Of a DNA stretch of 64,000 nucleotides, positions 25,135 through 34,562 are shown one piece after another. Made by a program: the position numbers and the translations under genes. Origin of the DNA: Sphingomonas canadensis (GTDB lineage: Bacteria; Pseudomonadota; Alphaproteobacteria; Sphingomonadales; Sphingomonadaceae); contig NZ_JAPDRA010000001.1 of assembly GCF_026013525.1 (NCBI RefSeq), positions 434,001 through 498,000 of the forward strand, written 5' to 3'. Position 1 is the first letter of the stretch, and each line of letters begins with the position of its first letter. The notes under the pieces are model-generated. The model did no database searches. It was not told where the DNA came from and worked only from the letters and a program-made list of their open reading frames with translations.

Positions 25135-25813
25135 GCTGCTGCTCGCCGGCGCCGCGATGCTGGCCGTGGCCTTCGCGGCCGCGCCGGCCCAGGCCCAGCT
25201 CTTCGGCAAGAAGAAGCCCAAGGAGGACTTCTCGGTCACGCTGCCGGCGCCCGCGCCCGCCAGCGTGCCGAAGCCCGCCAACGGCGGCATCTTCCAGGCC
25301 GATCAGGGCTATGCCGCGCTCTACGAGGGCCAGCGTGCCCGCCGCGTGGGCGATCCGCTAACGATCGTGCTGGTCGAGCGCACCACCGCCTCCAAGTCCG
25401 CGAGCTCGAAGCTCGATTCGGGCGGAGGCTTCTCGCTCACGCCGCCGTCGACGGGCGCGCTGTCGCTGTTCAAGCCGACCGACGCATCCGCATCCAGCGG
25501 GCGCAACTTCAACGGCAAGGGCGAGACCGATCAGGCCAACGCGCTTTCCGGCGAGATCAGCGTCACCGTGGCCGCGGTCTATCCCAACGGCACGATGCTG
25601 GTTCAGGGCCAGAAGCGCGTCACGCTGAACCGCGGCGACGAGTTCATCCAGATCAAGGGCATCGTCCGCATCTCCGATGTCAGCGCGGACAACCGCATCG
25701 CCTCGACGCGCGTCGCCGATGCCCGCATCGCCTATACCGGCAAGGGCGACGTCGCCCGCGCCAGCCGCCAGGGCTGGCTCGGCCGGTTCTTCTCGGTCAT
25801 CAGCCCCTTCTGA
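25115..25813 (+). CDS. flgH: Flagellar L-ring protein FlgH, without lipobox cysteine
   Basis: A 232-residue protein that forms the outer-membrane L ring. It has a signal peptide ending near AAAPAQAQLFG, the core VGDPLTIVLVERTTASKSASSKLDSGGG and the C-terminal NGTMLVQGQKRVTLNRGDEFIQIKGIVRISDVSADN with RQGWLGRFFSVISPF. FlgH is normally a lipoprotein with Cys at +1, but the whole product has no cysteine, so this copy seems not lipidated. It overlaps flgG and precedes flgI by 11 bases. Confidence 0.95.
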   Translation: MSTRTSKLLLAGAAMLAVAFAAAPAQAQLFGKKKPKEDFSVTLPAPAPASVPKPANGGIFQADQGYAALYEGQRARRVGDPLTIVLVERTTASKSASSKLDSGGGFSLTPPSTGALSLFKPTDASASSGRNFNGKGETDQANALSGEISVTVAAVYPNGTMLVQGQKRVTLNRGDEFIQIKGIVRISDVSADNRIASTRVADARIAYTGKGDVARASRQGWLGRFFSVISPF

Positions 25814-25824
25814 CGGAGCCCGCA

Positions 25825-26919
25825 ATGATCCGCCTCCTCATCGCCTTCGTCGCAGCGCTGCTCGCGGTCCAGCCGGCCGCCGCCCAGCGCGTGAAGGACC
25901 TGGGCGCCTTTCAGGGCATCCGTTCGAACCAGCTCACCGGCTATGGCGTGGTGGTCGGCCTGCCCGGCACGGGCGACGACAACCTCGAATATACCGTCCA
26001 GTCGATGAAGGGCGTCGCCTCGCGCTTCGGCTTTCAGCTTCCTCCGGGCGTCTCGCCGGGGCTGAAGAACGCGGCGGTGGTGATGATCACCGCCGATCTC
26101 CCGCCCTTCGCCAAGCCCGGTCAGAAGCTGGACGTCACCGTCTCTTCGATGGGCAAGGCCAAGTCGCTGCGCGGCGGCACGCTGATCATGACCCCGCTGA
26201 TGGGCGCCGATGGCCAGATCTATGCGATGGCGCAGGGCAACCTGGCCGTCAGCGGGCTGGGCGCGGAGGGTGCCGACGGCTCCTCCGTCGTCGTCAACAT
26301 CCCATCCTCGGGCCGCATCCCGGAGGGCGCCACGGTGGAGCGCACGGTGGAAACCGGCTTCGACACCGCGCCCGTGCTGACCTTCAACCTCGCGCGGTCG
26401 GACTTCACCACGGCCCAGCGCGTGCAGGACGTAATCAACCAGCGCTTCGGCCCGGGCCGCGCACGCGCGATCGACGGTGTTTCGGTGGCGGTTTCGGCTC
26501 CCCCGGGCGCCGATGTGCGCGCCGAGATGATGTCGGAGATCGAGAATCTGCCGGTTGAGGCCGCCGAGGCCCCTGCCCGGGTGATCGTCAACGCGCGCAC
26601 CGGCACGGTGGTGATCAACTCGGCGGTGCGCGTCAGCCCCGCCGCGATCACCCACGGCAAGCTGACCGTGCGTATCGAGGAGGCGCCCCGCGTCAGCCAG
26701 CCCGCGCCCTTCAGCCAGGGCCAGACCACCACCGAACAGCGCAGCGCGATCGGCGTGGACGAGGAGAAGCGCCCGATGTTCCTGTTCGAGCCCGGCCCCA
26801 AGCTGGCGGACGTGGTGAAGGCGGTGAACGCGATCGGCGCATCGCCCGCGGACCTGGTGGCGATCCTGGAGGCGCTGAAGGAAGCCGGCGCGCTCAAGGC
26901 GGAGCTGATCGTCCTGTGA
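25825..26919 (+). CDS. flgI: Flagellar P-ring protein FlgI
   Basis: A 364-residue periplasmic ring protein with signal peptide (MIRLLIAFVAALLAVQPAAAQRVKDL) and the family motifs GIRSNQLTGYGVVVGLPGTGDD, TVSSMGKAKSLRGGTLIMTPLMGADGQIYAMAQG and the C-terminal LADVVKAVNAIGASPADLVAILEALKEAGALKAELIVL. TGA overlaps the GTG start of flgJ. Confidence 0.98.
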   Translation: MIRLLIAFVAALLAVQPAAAQRVKDLGAFQGIRSNQLTGYGVVVGLPGTGDDNLEYTVQSMKGVASRFGFQLPPGVSPGLKNAAVVMITADLPPFAKPGQKLDVTVSSMGKAKSLRGGTLIMTPLMGADGQIYAMAQGNLAVSGLGAEGADGSSVVVNIPSSGRIPEGATVERTVETGFDTAPVLTFNLARSDFTTAQRVQDVINQRFGPGRARAIDGVSVAVSAPPGADVRAEMMSEIENLPVEAAEAPARVIVNARTGTVVINSAVRVSPAAITHGKLTVRIEEAPRVSQPAPFSQGQTTTEQRSAIGVDEEKRPMFLFEPGPKLADVVKAVNAIGASPADLVAILEALKEAGALKAELIVL

Positions 26920-27284
26920 GCGGCTCGGCAGCCCCCATCACCGGCACGGCCGGCGGCGTTTCCACGGATACGTCGCGCCTTGCCTCGCGCGCCAATCTGG
27001 ACGCGGCGGGCAAGCGCTTCGAGGCGATCTTCATCAACATGATGATGAAGTCGATGCGCCAGGCGAAGCTGGCCGACGGGCTGTTCGAGAGCAAGGCGAT
27101 CGACCAGTTCAAGGAGATGCAGGACACCCAGTTCGCCCAGACCATGGCCCAGCAGAAGCCGCTGGGCCTGGGCAAGGCGATGGCGGACTTCCTGGGCCGC
27201 GCGATGCCGGCCGGCGAAGGTGCCGCCGTCGGCGCGGCCGCGTCCGCCGCCGATGCCGGCAACGCCGATGGAGGCACCGGATGA
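26916..27284 (+). CDS. flgJ: FlgJ-type rod-capping protein without muramidase domain
   Basis: A 122-residue protein starting at GTG overlapping the flgI stop. It contains only the N-terminal rod-cap domain (LDAAGKRFEAIFINMMMKSMRQAKLADGLFESKAIDQFKEMQDTQFAQTMA) and an Ala/Gly tail. The glucosaminidase domain of gamma-proteobacterial FlgJ is absent; the SLT enzyme at 17094-18005 may supply it. Overlaps flgK by 4 bases. Confidence 0.9.
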   Translation: MSGSAAPITGTAGGVSTDTSRLASRANLDAAGKRFEAIFINMMMKSMRQAKLADGLFESKAIDQFKEMQDTQFAQTMAQQKPLGLGKAMADFLGRAMPAGEGAAVGAAASAADAGNADGGTG

Positions 27285-28621
27285 GCGACCTGCTTTCGAT
27301 CGGCGCCTCGGGCGTGCGCGCCTATCAGACCGCGCTGACCACGGTTTCGGAGAACATCGCCAATGCCGGCGCGGCGGGATATTCGCGCCGCACCGCCAAT
27401 GTGCGCGAGATCTCCGCCCCCGGATCTCCGGTGGGCACCGGGGCGAACGGGCTGGGCGTCAGCGTGCTGGGCGTCAATCGCGCCGCGGACCAGTTCCGTT
27501 CGGCCGAGGTGCGCACGACCAGCGCCGATCTGGCGCGGACCGAGGCGGGCGTGACCTGGCTGGAGCGGATCGAAAGCGCGCTGACCGCCGAAAAGCTCGG
27601 CGATCAGCTCACCTCCTTCTTCGGCGCGGCGCGCACGCTGGCCGCCGATCCTTCGTCGCTGCCGCAGCGCGCGGCGATGCTGGAGGCCGCGTCCAGCGTC
27701 GCCAGCGCCTTCACCGCCACGGGCGAAGCGCTTGCCTCCGCGGCGGCCGAGCTGGAGCAGGCCACCGATGTGCAGGTCGATCAGCTCAACGGCATCGCCA
27801 CGGCACTGGCACGGGTCAATTCGGGCATCGGACGCTCGGCCCCCGGCTCCGGCACCGCCGCGGCACAGCTCGACGAGCGCGACCGGCTGCTCGAATCGCT
27901 GAGCGCGATCACGGATGCCAACGTCAGCTTCGACGCGGTAGGCCGCGTCACCGTGCGGCTGGGCGGCAGCAACGGCCCGGCGCTGGTGCATGGGGAGCAA
28001 TCCGGCACCGTCACCGCGGTGTTCAACGAAGAGGGCGCAGCCTCCTTCGCGCTGCACCTGAACGGCGAGACGCGCGCCTTCTCCCCGGCTGCCGGCGCGT
28101 TGTCGGGCGCCGCCGAAGGCGCGCAGCGAATCGCCGATGCGCGCGCGTCGCTGAACGCGCTGGCGAGCGATTTCGTGACCGGCATCAACCAGTTCCAGGC
28201 ATCGGGCCGCGACCTGAACGGCACTGCGGGCGCACCGATGTTCGAGGCCGGCGATCCCCCGACGCGCATCGCGATGGTGCTCACTGACCCGCGCGGCATC
28301 GCCGCGGCCGCGGTGGGCGGCGGCACGCGCGACAACAGCAACCTGACCGCGCTGGAATCGCTGCGCAGCTCGGCCGGCTATGAAGCCGGGCTGAGCGGGC
28401 TCGTGTCGGCCAATGCCTCCGCGCTGTCCGCGCGCCGTTCGGTCGCCGATGCCCAGACCGCGATCCGCGACGGCGCTGTGGCGGCGCGCGACGCGGTCAG
28501 CGGCGTCAATGTCGACGAGGAGGCGGTGGACCTGATCCGCTTCCAACAAGCCTATCAGGCCTCGGCCCGCGTCATCCAGGTGGCGCGCGAAACGCTGCAG
28601 GCGATGCTGGAGATCCGCTAA
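27281..28621 (+). CDS. flgK: Hook-filament junction protein FlgK (HAP1)
   Basis: A 446-residue protein with the N-terminal DLLSIGASGVRAYQTALTTVSENIANAGAAGYSRR motif and C-terminal SGVNVDEEAVDLIRFQQAYQASARVIQVARETLQAML. It joins hook and filament. The length is on the short side but usual for Alphaproteobacteria. It overlaps flgJ and is 3 bases before flgL. Confidence 0.96.
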   Translation: MSDLLSIGASGVRAYQTALTTVSENIANAGAAGYSRRTANVREISAPGSPVGTGANGLGVSVLGVNRAADQFRSAEVRTTSADLARTEAGVTWLERIESALTAEKLGDQLTSFFGAARTLAADPSSLPQRAAMLEAASSVASAFTATGEALASAAAELEQATDVQVDQLNGIATALARVNSGIGRSAPGSGTAAAQLDERDRLLESLSAITDANVSFDAVGRVTVRLGGSNGPALVHGEQSGTVTAVFNEEGAASFALHLNGETRAFSPAAGALSGAAEGAQRIADARASLNALASDFVTGINQFQASGRDLNGTAGAPMFEAGDPPTRIAMVLTDPRGIAAAAVGGGTRDNSNLTALESLRSSAGYEAGLSGLVSANASALSARRSVADAQTAIRDGAVAARDAVSGVNVDEEAVDLIRFQQAYQASARVIQVARETLQAMLEIR

Positions 28622-28624
28622 GCC

Positions 28625-29497
28625 ATGCGCATCACCACCTCCCAGATCTATGAGCGGCCGTCGCTGCTGATGGGCAAGCTCGGCCAGCAGGCTGACAAGC
28701 TACAGACGCAGATCGCGACCACCAAGCGCTTCAGCGCGCCTTCCGAAGACCCGACCGCATGGCTGCGCGTCGACGGGCTGGCGCGCGCTTCGGCCAACGA
28801 CGCGGCCTATGCCAGCAACGTCAAGCTGGCGCAGAGCGTGCTCGCCCAGTCCGATTCGACGCTGGACGGTATCGCCACCCAGCTCCAGCGCGCGCAGGAG
28901 CTGGCGCTGGAGGCGGGCGGCCCGGCGCTGACCGACGCCAACCGCCAGTCGATCGCGGCGTCGCTGGATGCGGTGATCGAGGATCTGTTCCAGCTCGCCA
29001 ATGCCAAGGACGTGCGCGGCCAGCCGCTGTTCGGCGGCGCGGCGGGCGATGCGGCCTATGTCCGCACGGCGGACGGCAGCATCACCTATGCCGGCACCGG
29101 CGAGCCCGCGGCGATTCCGGTCGCGGACGGTCATGCGATCCAGCCCTCCGTCACGGGCGACAAGGCGTTCGGCGACATCTTCGCCGTGCTGACCACGCTT
29201 TCGGCGGCGCTGAAGGATGGCGAAGGGCCGGGCGATGCCGGCGATTCGATCACCCAGGCGATCGATCAGGTCTCCGCCGCGCGCAGCTCCGTGGGTGCGC
29301 GCGCGCTGCGGATGGACCTGGAGGCGCAGCGCCTGACCGACGCCGAAACCGCACGCGCCGAGACCCGTTCGGGCCTTGAGGATACCGATATCGCCACCGC
29401 GATCGCCGAGCTGCAGAAGACGCTCACGGTGCTGCAGGCGACGCAGACGAGCTTCACCAAGCTCTCCGGCCTGTCGCTGTTCGATTATCTGCGTTGA
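28625..29497 (+). CDS. flgL: Hook-filament junction protein FlgL (HAP3)
   Basis: A 290-residue flagellin-like protein with N-terminal helix pair (MRITTSQIYERPSLLMGKLGQQADKLQTQIATTKRFSAPSEDP) and C-terminal LEDTDIATAIAELQKTLTVLQATQTSFTKLSGLSLFDYLR. Last gene of the flgB operon before motA. About 120 bases without a gene follow; no clear terminator was seen there. Confidence 0.96.
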   Translation: MRITTSQIYERPSLLMGKLGQQADKLQTQIATTKRFSAPSEDPTAWLRVDGLARASANDAAYASNVKLAQSVLAQSDSTLDGIATQLQRAQELALEAGGPALTDANRQSIAASLDAVIEDLFQLANAKDVRGQPLFGGAAGDAAYVRTADGSITYAGTGEPAAIPVADGHAIQPSVTGDKAFGDIFAVLTTLSAALKDGEGPGDAGDSITQAIDQVSAARSSVGARALRMDLEAQRLTDAETARAETRSGLEDTDIATAIAELQKTLTVLQATQTSFTKLSGLSLFDYLR

Positions 29498-29619
29498 GTT
29501 TCCGCGGCGGTAACCATTTTCTAGCGGATTCTCGCGCAAGTTCCGCCGTGCGCTGCCGTTCCTAATATCGAAAGCGCCCGCGGCCGCCGGTGGCCGCCAT
29601 TCGGGGGGAATTTGTCGCC

Positions 29620-30483
29620 GTGTTTCCTGTAATCGGCCTAGTCGTCCTCATCGCGATGGTCTTCGGTGGTTTCGTGATCACCGGCGGCGCCCTGGAGCCC
29701 GTACTCCACGCCATCCCGCACGAGATGCTGATCATCGGCGGCGCCGCGCTGGGCGCGCTGATCATCGGCAATTCGATGAAGGAGCTGAAGGCGCTGGGCG
29801 GCGGCGTCGTGAAGGTGCTGAAAGGCCCGAAGTACAAGAAGCAGGACTATCTCGACACGATCTTCCTCGTTTCGAAGCTGATGAAGATGCTGCGCACCGA
29901 AGGCCCGATCGCGCTCGAGCCGCACGTCGAGGACCCGAAGTCCTCCGCCATCTTCGCCGAATATCCGCGGCTGCTGGCCGATCACACGCTGATCAACCTG
30001 ATCGCCGATACGCTGCGCCTGGTCGTCGTCTCCTCCGGCACGCTCGACGTGCATGCCGTGGAGGAGGTGATGGACAACGCCATCAAGACCCACCACCACG
30101 AGGTGGAAGGGCCGCAGCACACGCTCCAGTCGCTCGGCGACGCGCTGCCGGCGCTCGGCATCGTCGCGGCCGTGCTGGGCGTGGTGAAGACCATGGGATC
30201 GATCGACAAGCCGCCGAGCATCCTGGGCGGCATGATCGGATCGGCGCTGGTCGGCACCTTCCTGGGCGTGTTGCTGGCCTATGGCATCGTCGCGCCGCTG
30301 GCCGGGCGGCTGAAGCAGATCATCGATGCCGATGCGGCGATCTATCACGTCGTGAAACAGATCATCATCGCCTCGCTCCACGGCCATCCCCAGCCGCTGG
30401 TGATCGAGGCGGCGCGCAGCGGAATCGCGCATTCCAACCAGCCCAATTTCGGCGAGGTCTTCGACGGCCTGAGGGGGCGTTGA
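29620..30483 (+). CDS. motA: Flagellar stator protein MotA
   Basis: A GTG start at 29620 gives 287 residues beginning (M)FPVIGLVVLIAMVFGGFVITGG, the conserved MotA N-terminus; an upstream GTG at 29590 would add ten residues. A GGGGGGA box precedes it. Four membrane helices, with the LPALGIVAAVLGVVKTMGSIDKPPSILGGMIGSALVGTFLGVLLAYG region, are typical. It forms the proton channel with MotB. A palindromic repeat separates it from motB. Confidence 0.95.
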   Translation: MFPVIGLVVLIAMVFGGFVITGGALEPVLHAIPHEMLIIGGAALGALIIGNSMKELKALGGGVVKVLKGPKYKKQDYLDTIFLVSKLMKMLRTEGPIALEPHVEDPKSSAIFAEYPRLLADHTLINLIADTLRLVVVSSGTLDVHAVEEVMDNAIKTHHHEVEGPQHTLQSLGDALPALGIVAAVLGVVKTMGSIDKPPSILGGMIGSALVGTFLGVLLAYGIVAPLAGRLKQIIDADAAIYHVVKQIIIASLHGHPQPLVIEAARSGIAHSNQPNFGEVFDGLRGR

Positions 30484-30504
30484 TGCTGGTCCGGTTTCGC
30501 CGGA

Positions 30505-30587
30505 GCGGCACCGGCCCGCTCCCCCACCCGGCCTCCCATCCAAGGTGCTCTAGCGGGAGGCCGGGTGGGGGAGCGGGGCGGCGCCGC
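30505..30587. repeat. Palindromic repeat between motA and motB (copy 3)
   Basis: Arms at 30505-30538 and 30554-30587 form a long hairpin with the same GCCCGCTCCCCCACCCGG core as copies at 5350 and 13036. It occupies almost all of the 124-base motA-motB gap, so the mRNA would carry a very stable stem between the two stator genes. Confidence 0.85.
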
Positions 30588-30607
30588 CGCGCCGGAGGCG
30601 CACGATA

Positions 30608-31588
30608 ATGTCCGCCGCACGGGCTCCCCACGGGGCGAAGGCCCCACCGAAGATCATCGTCAAGAAGATCTATATCGAAGGCGGCGGCGGCCACCATGGC
30701 GGCGCCTGGAAGGTCGCCTATGCCGATTTCGTGACCGCGATGATGGCCTTCTTCCTGCTGCTGTGGCTGCTCGGCGCGACGACCGAGAAGCAGCGCAAGG
30801 CGCTGGCCGACTATTTCGCGCCGACCCTGGTCGAGCTGCGCCAGAACAGCGCTGGCTCCAACGGCATCATGGGCGGCGAGGCGATCAACCAGCGCGACAA
30901 TTATCCCAACAAGGCGTCGCAGACCGGCACCAAGGCGCTGACCGTCCCCGTGGGCGGATCGGGCGGCAACGACGTGGGCACCGGCGAGAAGGGATCGCTG
31001 AAGGAACAGGCCGCACTGGCCGCGCAGGACCAGAAGAACTTCGACTCGATGCGCAAGACGATCGAACGCCGCATCCAGTCCACGCCCAAGCTGGCGCGGC
31101 TGGCGCAGCACGTGCGATTCGTCCCCACGCGCGACGGGATGCGCATCGACCTGATCGACGACGCCAATTATTCGATGTTCGACCTGGGCACCACCGCGCT
31201 GGTTCCCGAGGCGAACAACCTGATCGCGATGATCGCCGAATCGATCCGCGACCTGCCGAACCCGATCATGATCCGGGGCCACACGGACAGCCTGCGCTAC
31301 AACGACCCGCTGAACATGAACAACTGGATGCTCTCCAGCGGCCGTGCCGAGGCCACGCGGCGGCGCCTGTCGTCCGGCGGCGTGCCCGAAGTGCGGTTCG
31401 AACGGATCGAGGGCGTGGCCGATCGCGAGCCGATGATCCAGGACAACCCGGCCGACCCGCGCAACCGCCGCGTCTCGATCACCCTGCTCTATCGCAAGGC
31501 GCCCAACGGCTTCGACAGCCAGGGCAAGGATCGCCGCGTCCAGCTCCCGGCCGCGGGCAACCGTCCGGCCGGCGCCAAGGCGGATTAG
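30608..31588 (+). CDS. motB: Flagellar stator protein MotB
   Basis: A 326-residue protein: basic N-terminus (PPKIIVKKIYIEGG), one membrane helix with the proton-binding Asp (YADFVTAMMAFFLLLWLLG, D40), plug and linker, then an OmpA-like peptidoglycan-binding domain (IMIRGHTDSLRYNDPLNMNNWMLSSGRAEATRRRL ... DPRNRRVSITLLYR). It anchors the stator. Its TAG stop shares bases with the stop of the convergent receptor gene. Confidence 0.96.
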   Translation: MSAARAPHGAKAPPKIIVKKIYIEGGGGHHGGAWKVAYADFVTAMMAFFLLLWLLGATTEKQRKALADYFAPTLVELRQNSAGSNGIMGGEAINQRDNYPNKASQTGTKALTVPVGGSGGNDVGTGEKGSLKEQAALAAQDQKNFDSMRKTIERRIQSTPKLARLAQHVRFVPTRDGMRIDLIDDANYSMFDLGTTALVPEANNLIAMIAESIRDLPNPIMIRGHTDSLRYNDPLNMNNWMLSSGRAEATRRRLSSGGVPEVRFERIEGVADREPMIQDNPADPRNRRVSITLLYRKAPNGFDSQGKDRRVQLPAAGNRPAGAKAD

Positions 31589-34422
31589 AAGAACAGCTTG
31601 CGGATGGTCAGCTTGATCGTCCGCCCCGTGGGATCGAGCAGGTCGGGCTGGTAGCTGAGCGGCACCAGGCCGTTGGCGTCCGTCACCTTCAGCCGCGTGT
31701 CGAACAGATTGTCGACCGACAGCGTCACCCGCATCCCGCGCATCCACGGGCGGTTGCGCGACAGGTTTAGCTGCTGCCCAAGGTCGGCGAACAGCCGCAG
31801 GTTGATCGTGCCGAGCGGCGAGAAGCGCAACGGCTGGGGATTGGCCGCGGTGCCGCCGTCGACGTGCGTCGCGCTCTGCCACTTGGCGGAGAGCCGCAGC
31901 GCCAGCCCGTCCTTCATCAGCCCGGCCTGCGCCTCCAACTCGTGGCGCGACTGGCCGCCGCGGCTGCCGATCGCCGATCCGTCGAGCAGGTCGAGCACCG
32001 GCAGGCCGGGGCTGACCACCACCTGCTCCTTCAGGTGGATCGTGTGGTACAGCGCGAATTGCAGCCGGCCCGCCAGCATGCCGTTCGGCCCGCCGAGACC
32101 GCCGCCGCGCCCTCCGAAGCCGCGTCCGCCGCCACCGCCGCCGGGACCGCGCCCGCCAAAGCCGCCGCCCGGCGGACCGCCCGCACCGGCCTCGCCGCGG
32201 GGGCCGCCCTGCCCCCCGGGTCCGCCGCCCTGGCCCGGCCTGCCGTCGCGGCCCCAGCGCATGCGGAGCTGCTCGGGCGGCGGCGGGATCGGCTGGCCGT
32301 TGCGCTGCGCCTCCTCCACCTCGCCGCGATAGCGCTGCACCATCTTCTCGATCGACGAACTGAGCGGCATCGAGAAGTTGAAGCCCCAGCGCAGCTCCGA
32401 TCGGTCGGCGCGGTCGAAGTTCACCGGGCGCATGTCCACGCTGGTCAACCGCCCGGAGGCATCGCGCACGAAGCGGGCGGGGAAGGCCGCCTCGACCTCT
32501 GCCGTGGCGGAGGGGAAGCCGGCGATCTGGTTGCGCGTGGTGCTGGCGACATATTCGGCGCGCAGATTCAGGTCGATATTGTCGAACGGCCGCGCGTTGA
32601 GCCCCAGCTTGAGCACATGGCGGCTGTCCGCGCCCAGCCCCGGGTTGCCGCCGGTGATGCTGGTGATGTCGACGCTTTCGCCGCGCACATAATCGAACAC
32701 GCGGACGTTGGGGGTGAACACCACCGGATCGCCGAGCTGCTGCGCGGTGGGCGCGCCCTCCTCGTCGGTGACCGAGGCGACGAAGGTGACCTGGCTCAAC
32801 GGCGACCAGACCGCGCCATAGCCGCGCGTCACCAGCGTGCCGAAGTCCGAATAGCGCTCCACCTCGACGCTGCCGTTAACCGAGAGGTTGCCGATCGCGG
32901 AAAGCACGCCCTCCCGGCGGCTGGTGATCGGCAGATCCAGGTTGAACTGCGCCGCAGCCTCGTCGCGCGAATTGCTGCTGGAGCCGGGCGCGCCGGCGCG
33001 AAGGAACTCGCTGTCATAGTCGCGGGTGCGGCCCGTGACGCGCACGCTGGCCGATGCATCGCCGGCGGGCATGCGGAACGGCGATCCGTTGACCAGCAGG
33101 TCCAGCGCCGCGACGCGCGAAACCGACAGCGCACGATCGGAGGGCTTCACCGCGATCGCCCCTGCCGGAAGAAGGCCGAACGGATTGAACGCGGGATCGC
33201 CCGCATCCAGCAGCGCCTGAAGCGGCGCGGTATCAAGGCCGGTGGTGGTGACGCTGCGGTTGCGGTCGCGATCGAAATTGCCGGTCACCGTCCAACGCCA
33301 TTTCGAAAGCTCGCCGTTGACGGTGAAGCCCAGATGCGCGTTCTGGCTGGCGCTGTTGCGCGACAACGCGCCCAGCCCCGCCGGATAGCGGCTGAGCAGC
33401 ACATCCTGCCCGAACGGCGAGAAGGGGCTGTAATCGGGCAGCACCAGTGCCACACCGGCGCGGCCGAGCAGCGCCTCGCTCTGGCGCACCTCCAGCCGGG
33501 CGTTGAAGGTGGCGCTCATCCCGTCCGAAAGATTGCGGCTCACCACGCCGTTCAGCGTCAGCGCATCGCTGGGCGCTACCAGTGTGCGATAGGCGCCGGA
33601 ATCGCTGGTGTTGGGCTGATTGGCGCCCGGCACGAAGCTGCCGAGCGAGGGGGCGCCGCCCGCGGCACCGGCAGGCACGCCCGCCACGGTCACCGTCTGG
33701 CCGGCAAGCGCACTGAGCGCCGGGTCGATCTCTCCGCCCGTTGTTATGGCGCTGACGTTGCCCAGCGTATCGAACAGCGTCGATCGCGTCGGGATGACGT
33801 CGCGCTCGCTTTCGAGCAGCCCGCTATTGCCGCTGTAGCCGATGTCGAAGCTGACACGGCCGGGGCCGCCGATCCGCAGGATGTTGAGGCTCGCCTGGCG
33901 GTTCCAGTTGCCGCCGGCGGTGGGGGCGCCGCCCGCAAGCTCCGCGGTGAAGGCGCGGAAGCGCGGGCGCAGCACCACGTTCACCACGCGCTGATCGGCG
34001 CGATAGCCGAATTTGAGCGCCACCTCTTCCGGGAAGATATCGATGCGCAGGATCGCCTCGGGCGGGATCTCGCGGATTTCGGAGAAGCTGGAGATGCGGC
34101 GGCCGTTCAGCAGGACGACCGGCCCGCCGTCCCCGCCGCGACCGCGCCCGCTGCCGGTCTGCGGCGCAAGCGCGGTGATCAGTTCACCCAGGCTGCCCGC
34201 GCCATAGGAGCGGATATCTGCCGGGGTAAGCTGCTGCTCGGGCGGGATTTCGCTCACGATCGCACCGGGAAGCTCACCGGTGACGAGAATTTCGTCCTCG
34301 CCCGCAGGATCGCCGCCGGGGGCCGCGGGGGGATGCTGCGGCGGCGCCGGGGGTTCTTGCGCATGGGCGGGCATCGCTCCCATCGCCAGCGCCGAGAGCG
34401 CGCATCCGATTCGCAACTTCAC
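31585..34422 (-). CDS. TonB-dependent receptor-like outer-membrane protein with Gly-rich insert
   Basis: GTG at 34422 with GGAG 8 bases upstream gives 945 residues starting with a signal peptide (KLRIGCALSALAMGAMPAHAQ). After a Pro-rich stretch come a TonB-box-like DEILVTGE and a plug domain (ADIRSYGAGSLGELITALAPQTGSGRGRGG and VVLLNGRRISSFSEIREIPPEAILRIDIFPEEVALKFGY), then a long beta-rich barrel ending ...RTIKLTIRKLFF with terminal Phe. A Gly/Pro/Arg-rich insert of about 60 residues (near residues 730-790, encoded about 32070-32260) probably forms an extracellular loop. Substrate is unknown. Confidence 0.82.
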   Translation of the reverse strand: MKLRIGCALSALAMGAMPAHAQEPPAPPQHPPAAPGGDPAGEDEILVTGELPGAIVSEIPPEQQLTPADIRSYGAGSLGELITALAPQTGSGRGRGGDGGPVVLLNGRRISSFSEIREIPPEAILRIDIFPEEVALKFGYRADQRVVNVVLRPRFRAFTAELAGGAPTAGGNWNRQASLNILRIGGPGRVSFDIGYSGNSGLLESERDVIPTRSTLFDTLGNVSAITTGGEIDPALSALAGQTVTVAGVPAGAAGGAPSLGSFVPGANQPNTSDSGAYRTLVAPSDALTLNGVVSRNLSDGMSATFNARLEVRQSEALLGRAGVALVLPDYSPFSPFGQDVLLSRYPAGLGALSRNSASQNAHLGFTVNGELSKWRWTVTGNFDRDRNRSVTTTGLDTAPLQALLDAGDPAFNPFGLLPAGAIAVKPSDRALSVSRVAALDLLVNGSPFRMPAGDASASVRVTGRTRDYDSEFLRAGAPGSSSNSRDEAAAQFNLDLPITSRREGVLSAIGNLSVNGSVEVERYSDFGTLVTRGYGAVWSPLSQVTFVASVTDEEGAPTAQQLGDPVVFTPNVRVFDYVRGESVDITSITGGNPGLGADSRHVLKLGLNARPFDNIDLNLRAEYVASTTRNQIAGFPSATAEVEAAFPARFVRDASGRLTSVDMRPVNFDRADRSELRWGFNFSMPLSSSIEKMVQRYRGEVEEAQRNGQPIPPPPEQLRMRWGRDGRPGQGGGPGGQGGPRGEAGAGGPPGGGFGGRGPGGGGGGRGFGGRGGGLGGPNGMLAGRLQFALYHTIHLKEQVVVSPGLPVLDLLDGSAIGSRGGQSRHELEAQAGLMKDGLALRLSAKWQSATHVDGGTAANPQPLRFSPLGTINLRLFADLGQQLNLSRNRPWMRGMRVTLSVDNLFDTRLKVTDANGLVPLSYQPDLLDPTGRTIKLTIRKLFF

Positions 34423-34531
34423 CGCAATCACTCCACCTGACAGGCCCGGGACGCGGACGGCATCCGGGGTGGCGGCGCCCGGCCTAGGGCAGGTTTGTCG
34501 CAAAATTATGCCAAGGCAGGGAAGCCGGAGA

Positions 34532-34550
34532 GCGGGGCGATCGGCCCCGC
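34532..34550 (-). terminator. Hairpin downstream of tRNA-Leu
   Basis: A 7-bp GC stem with 5-base loop (GCGGGGC / GCCCCGC) lies just after the tRNA 3' end on the minus strand. No T tract. It may end the tRNA transcript. The rest of the 34423-34789 gap holds the tRNA gene and a 19-base palindrome at 34662-34680. Confidence 0.4.
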
Positions 34551-34562
34551 GGACTGCTTCAC

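Noticed and set aside
31864..34440. Plus-strand open frame of about 860 codons opposite the TonB receptor
   Set aside because: The receptor on the minus strand has signal peptide, plug and barrel; the plus frame is an artefact of GC bias.
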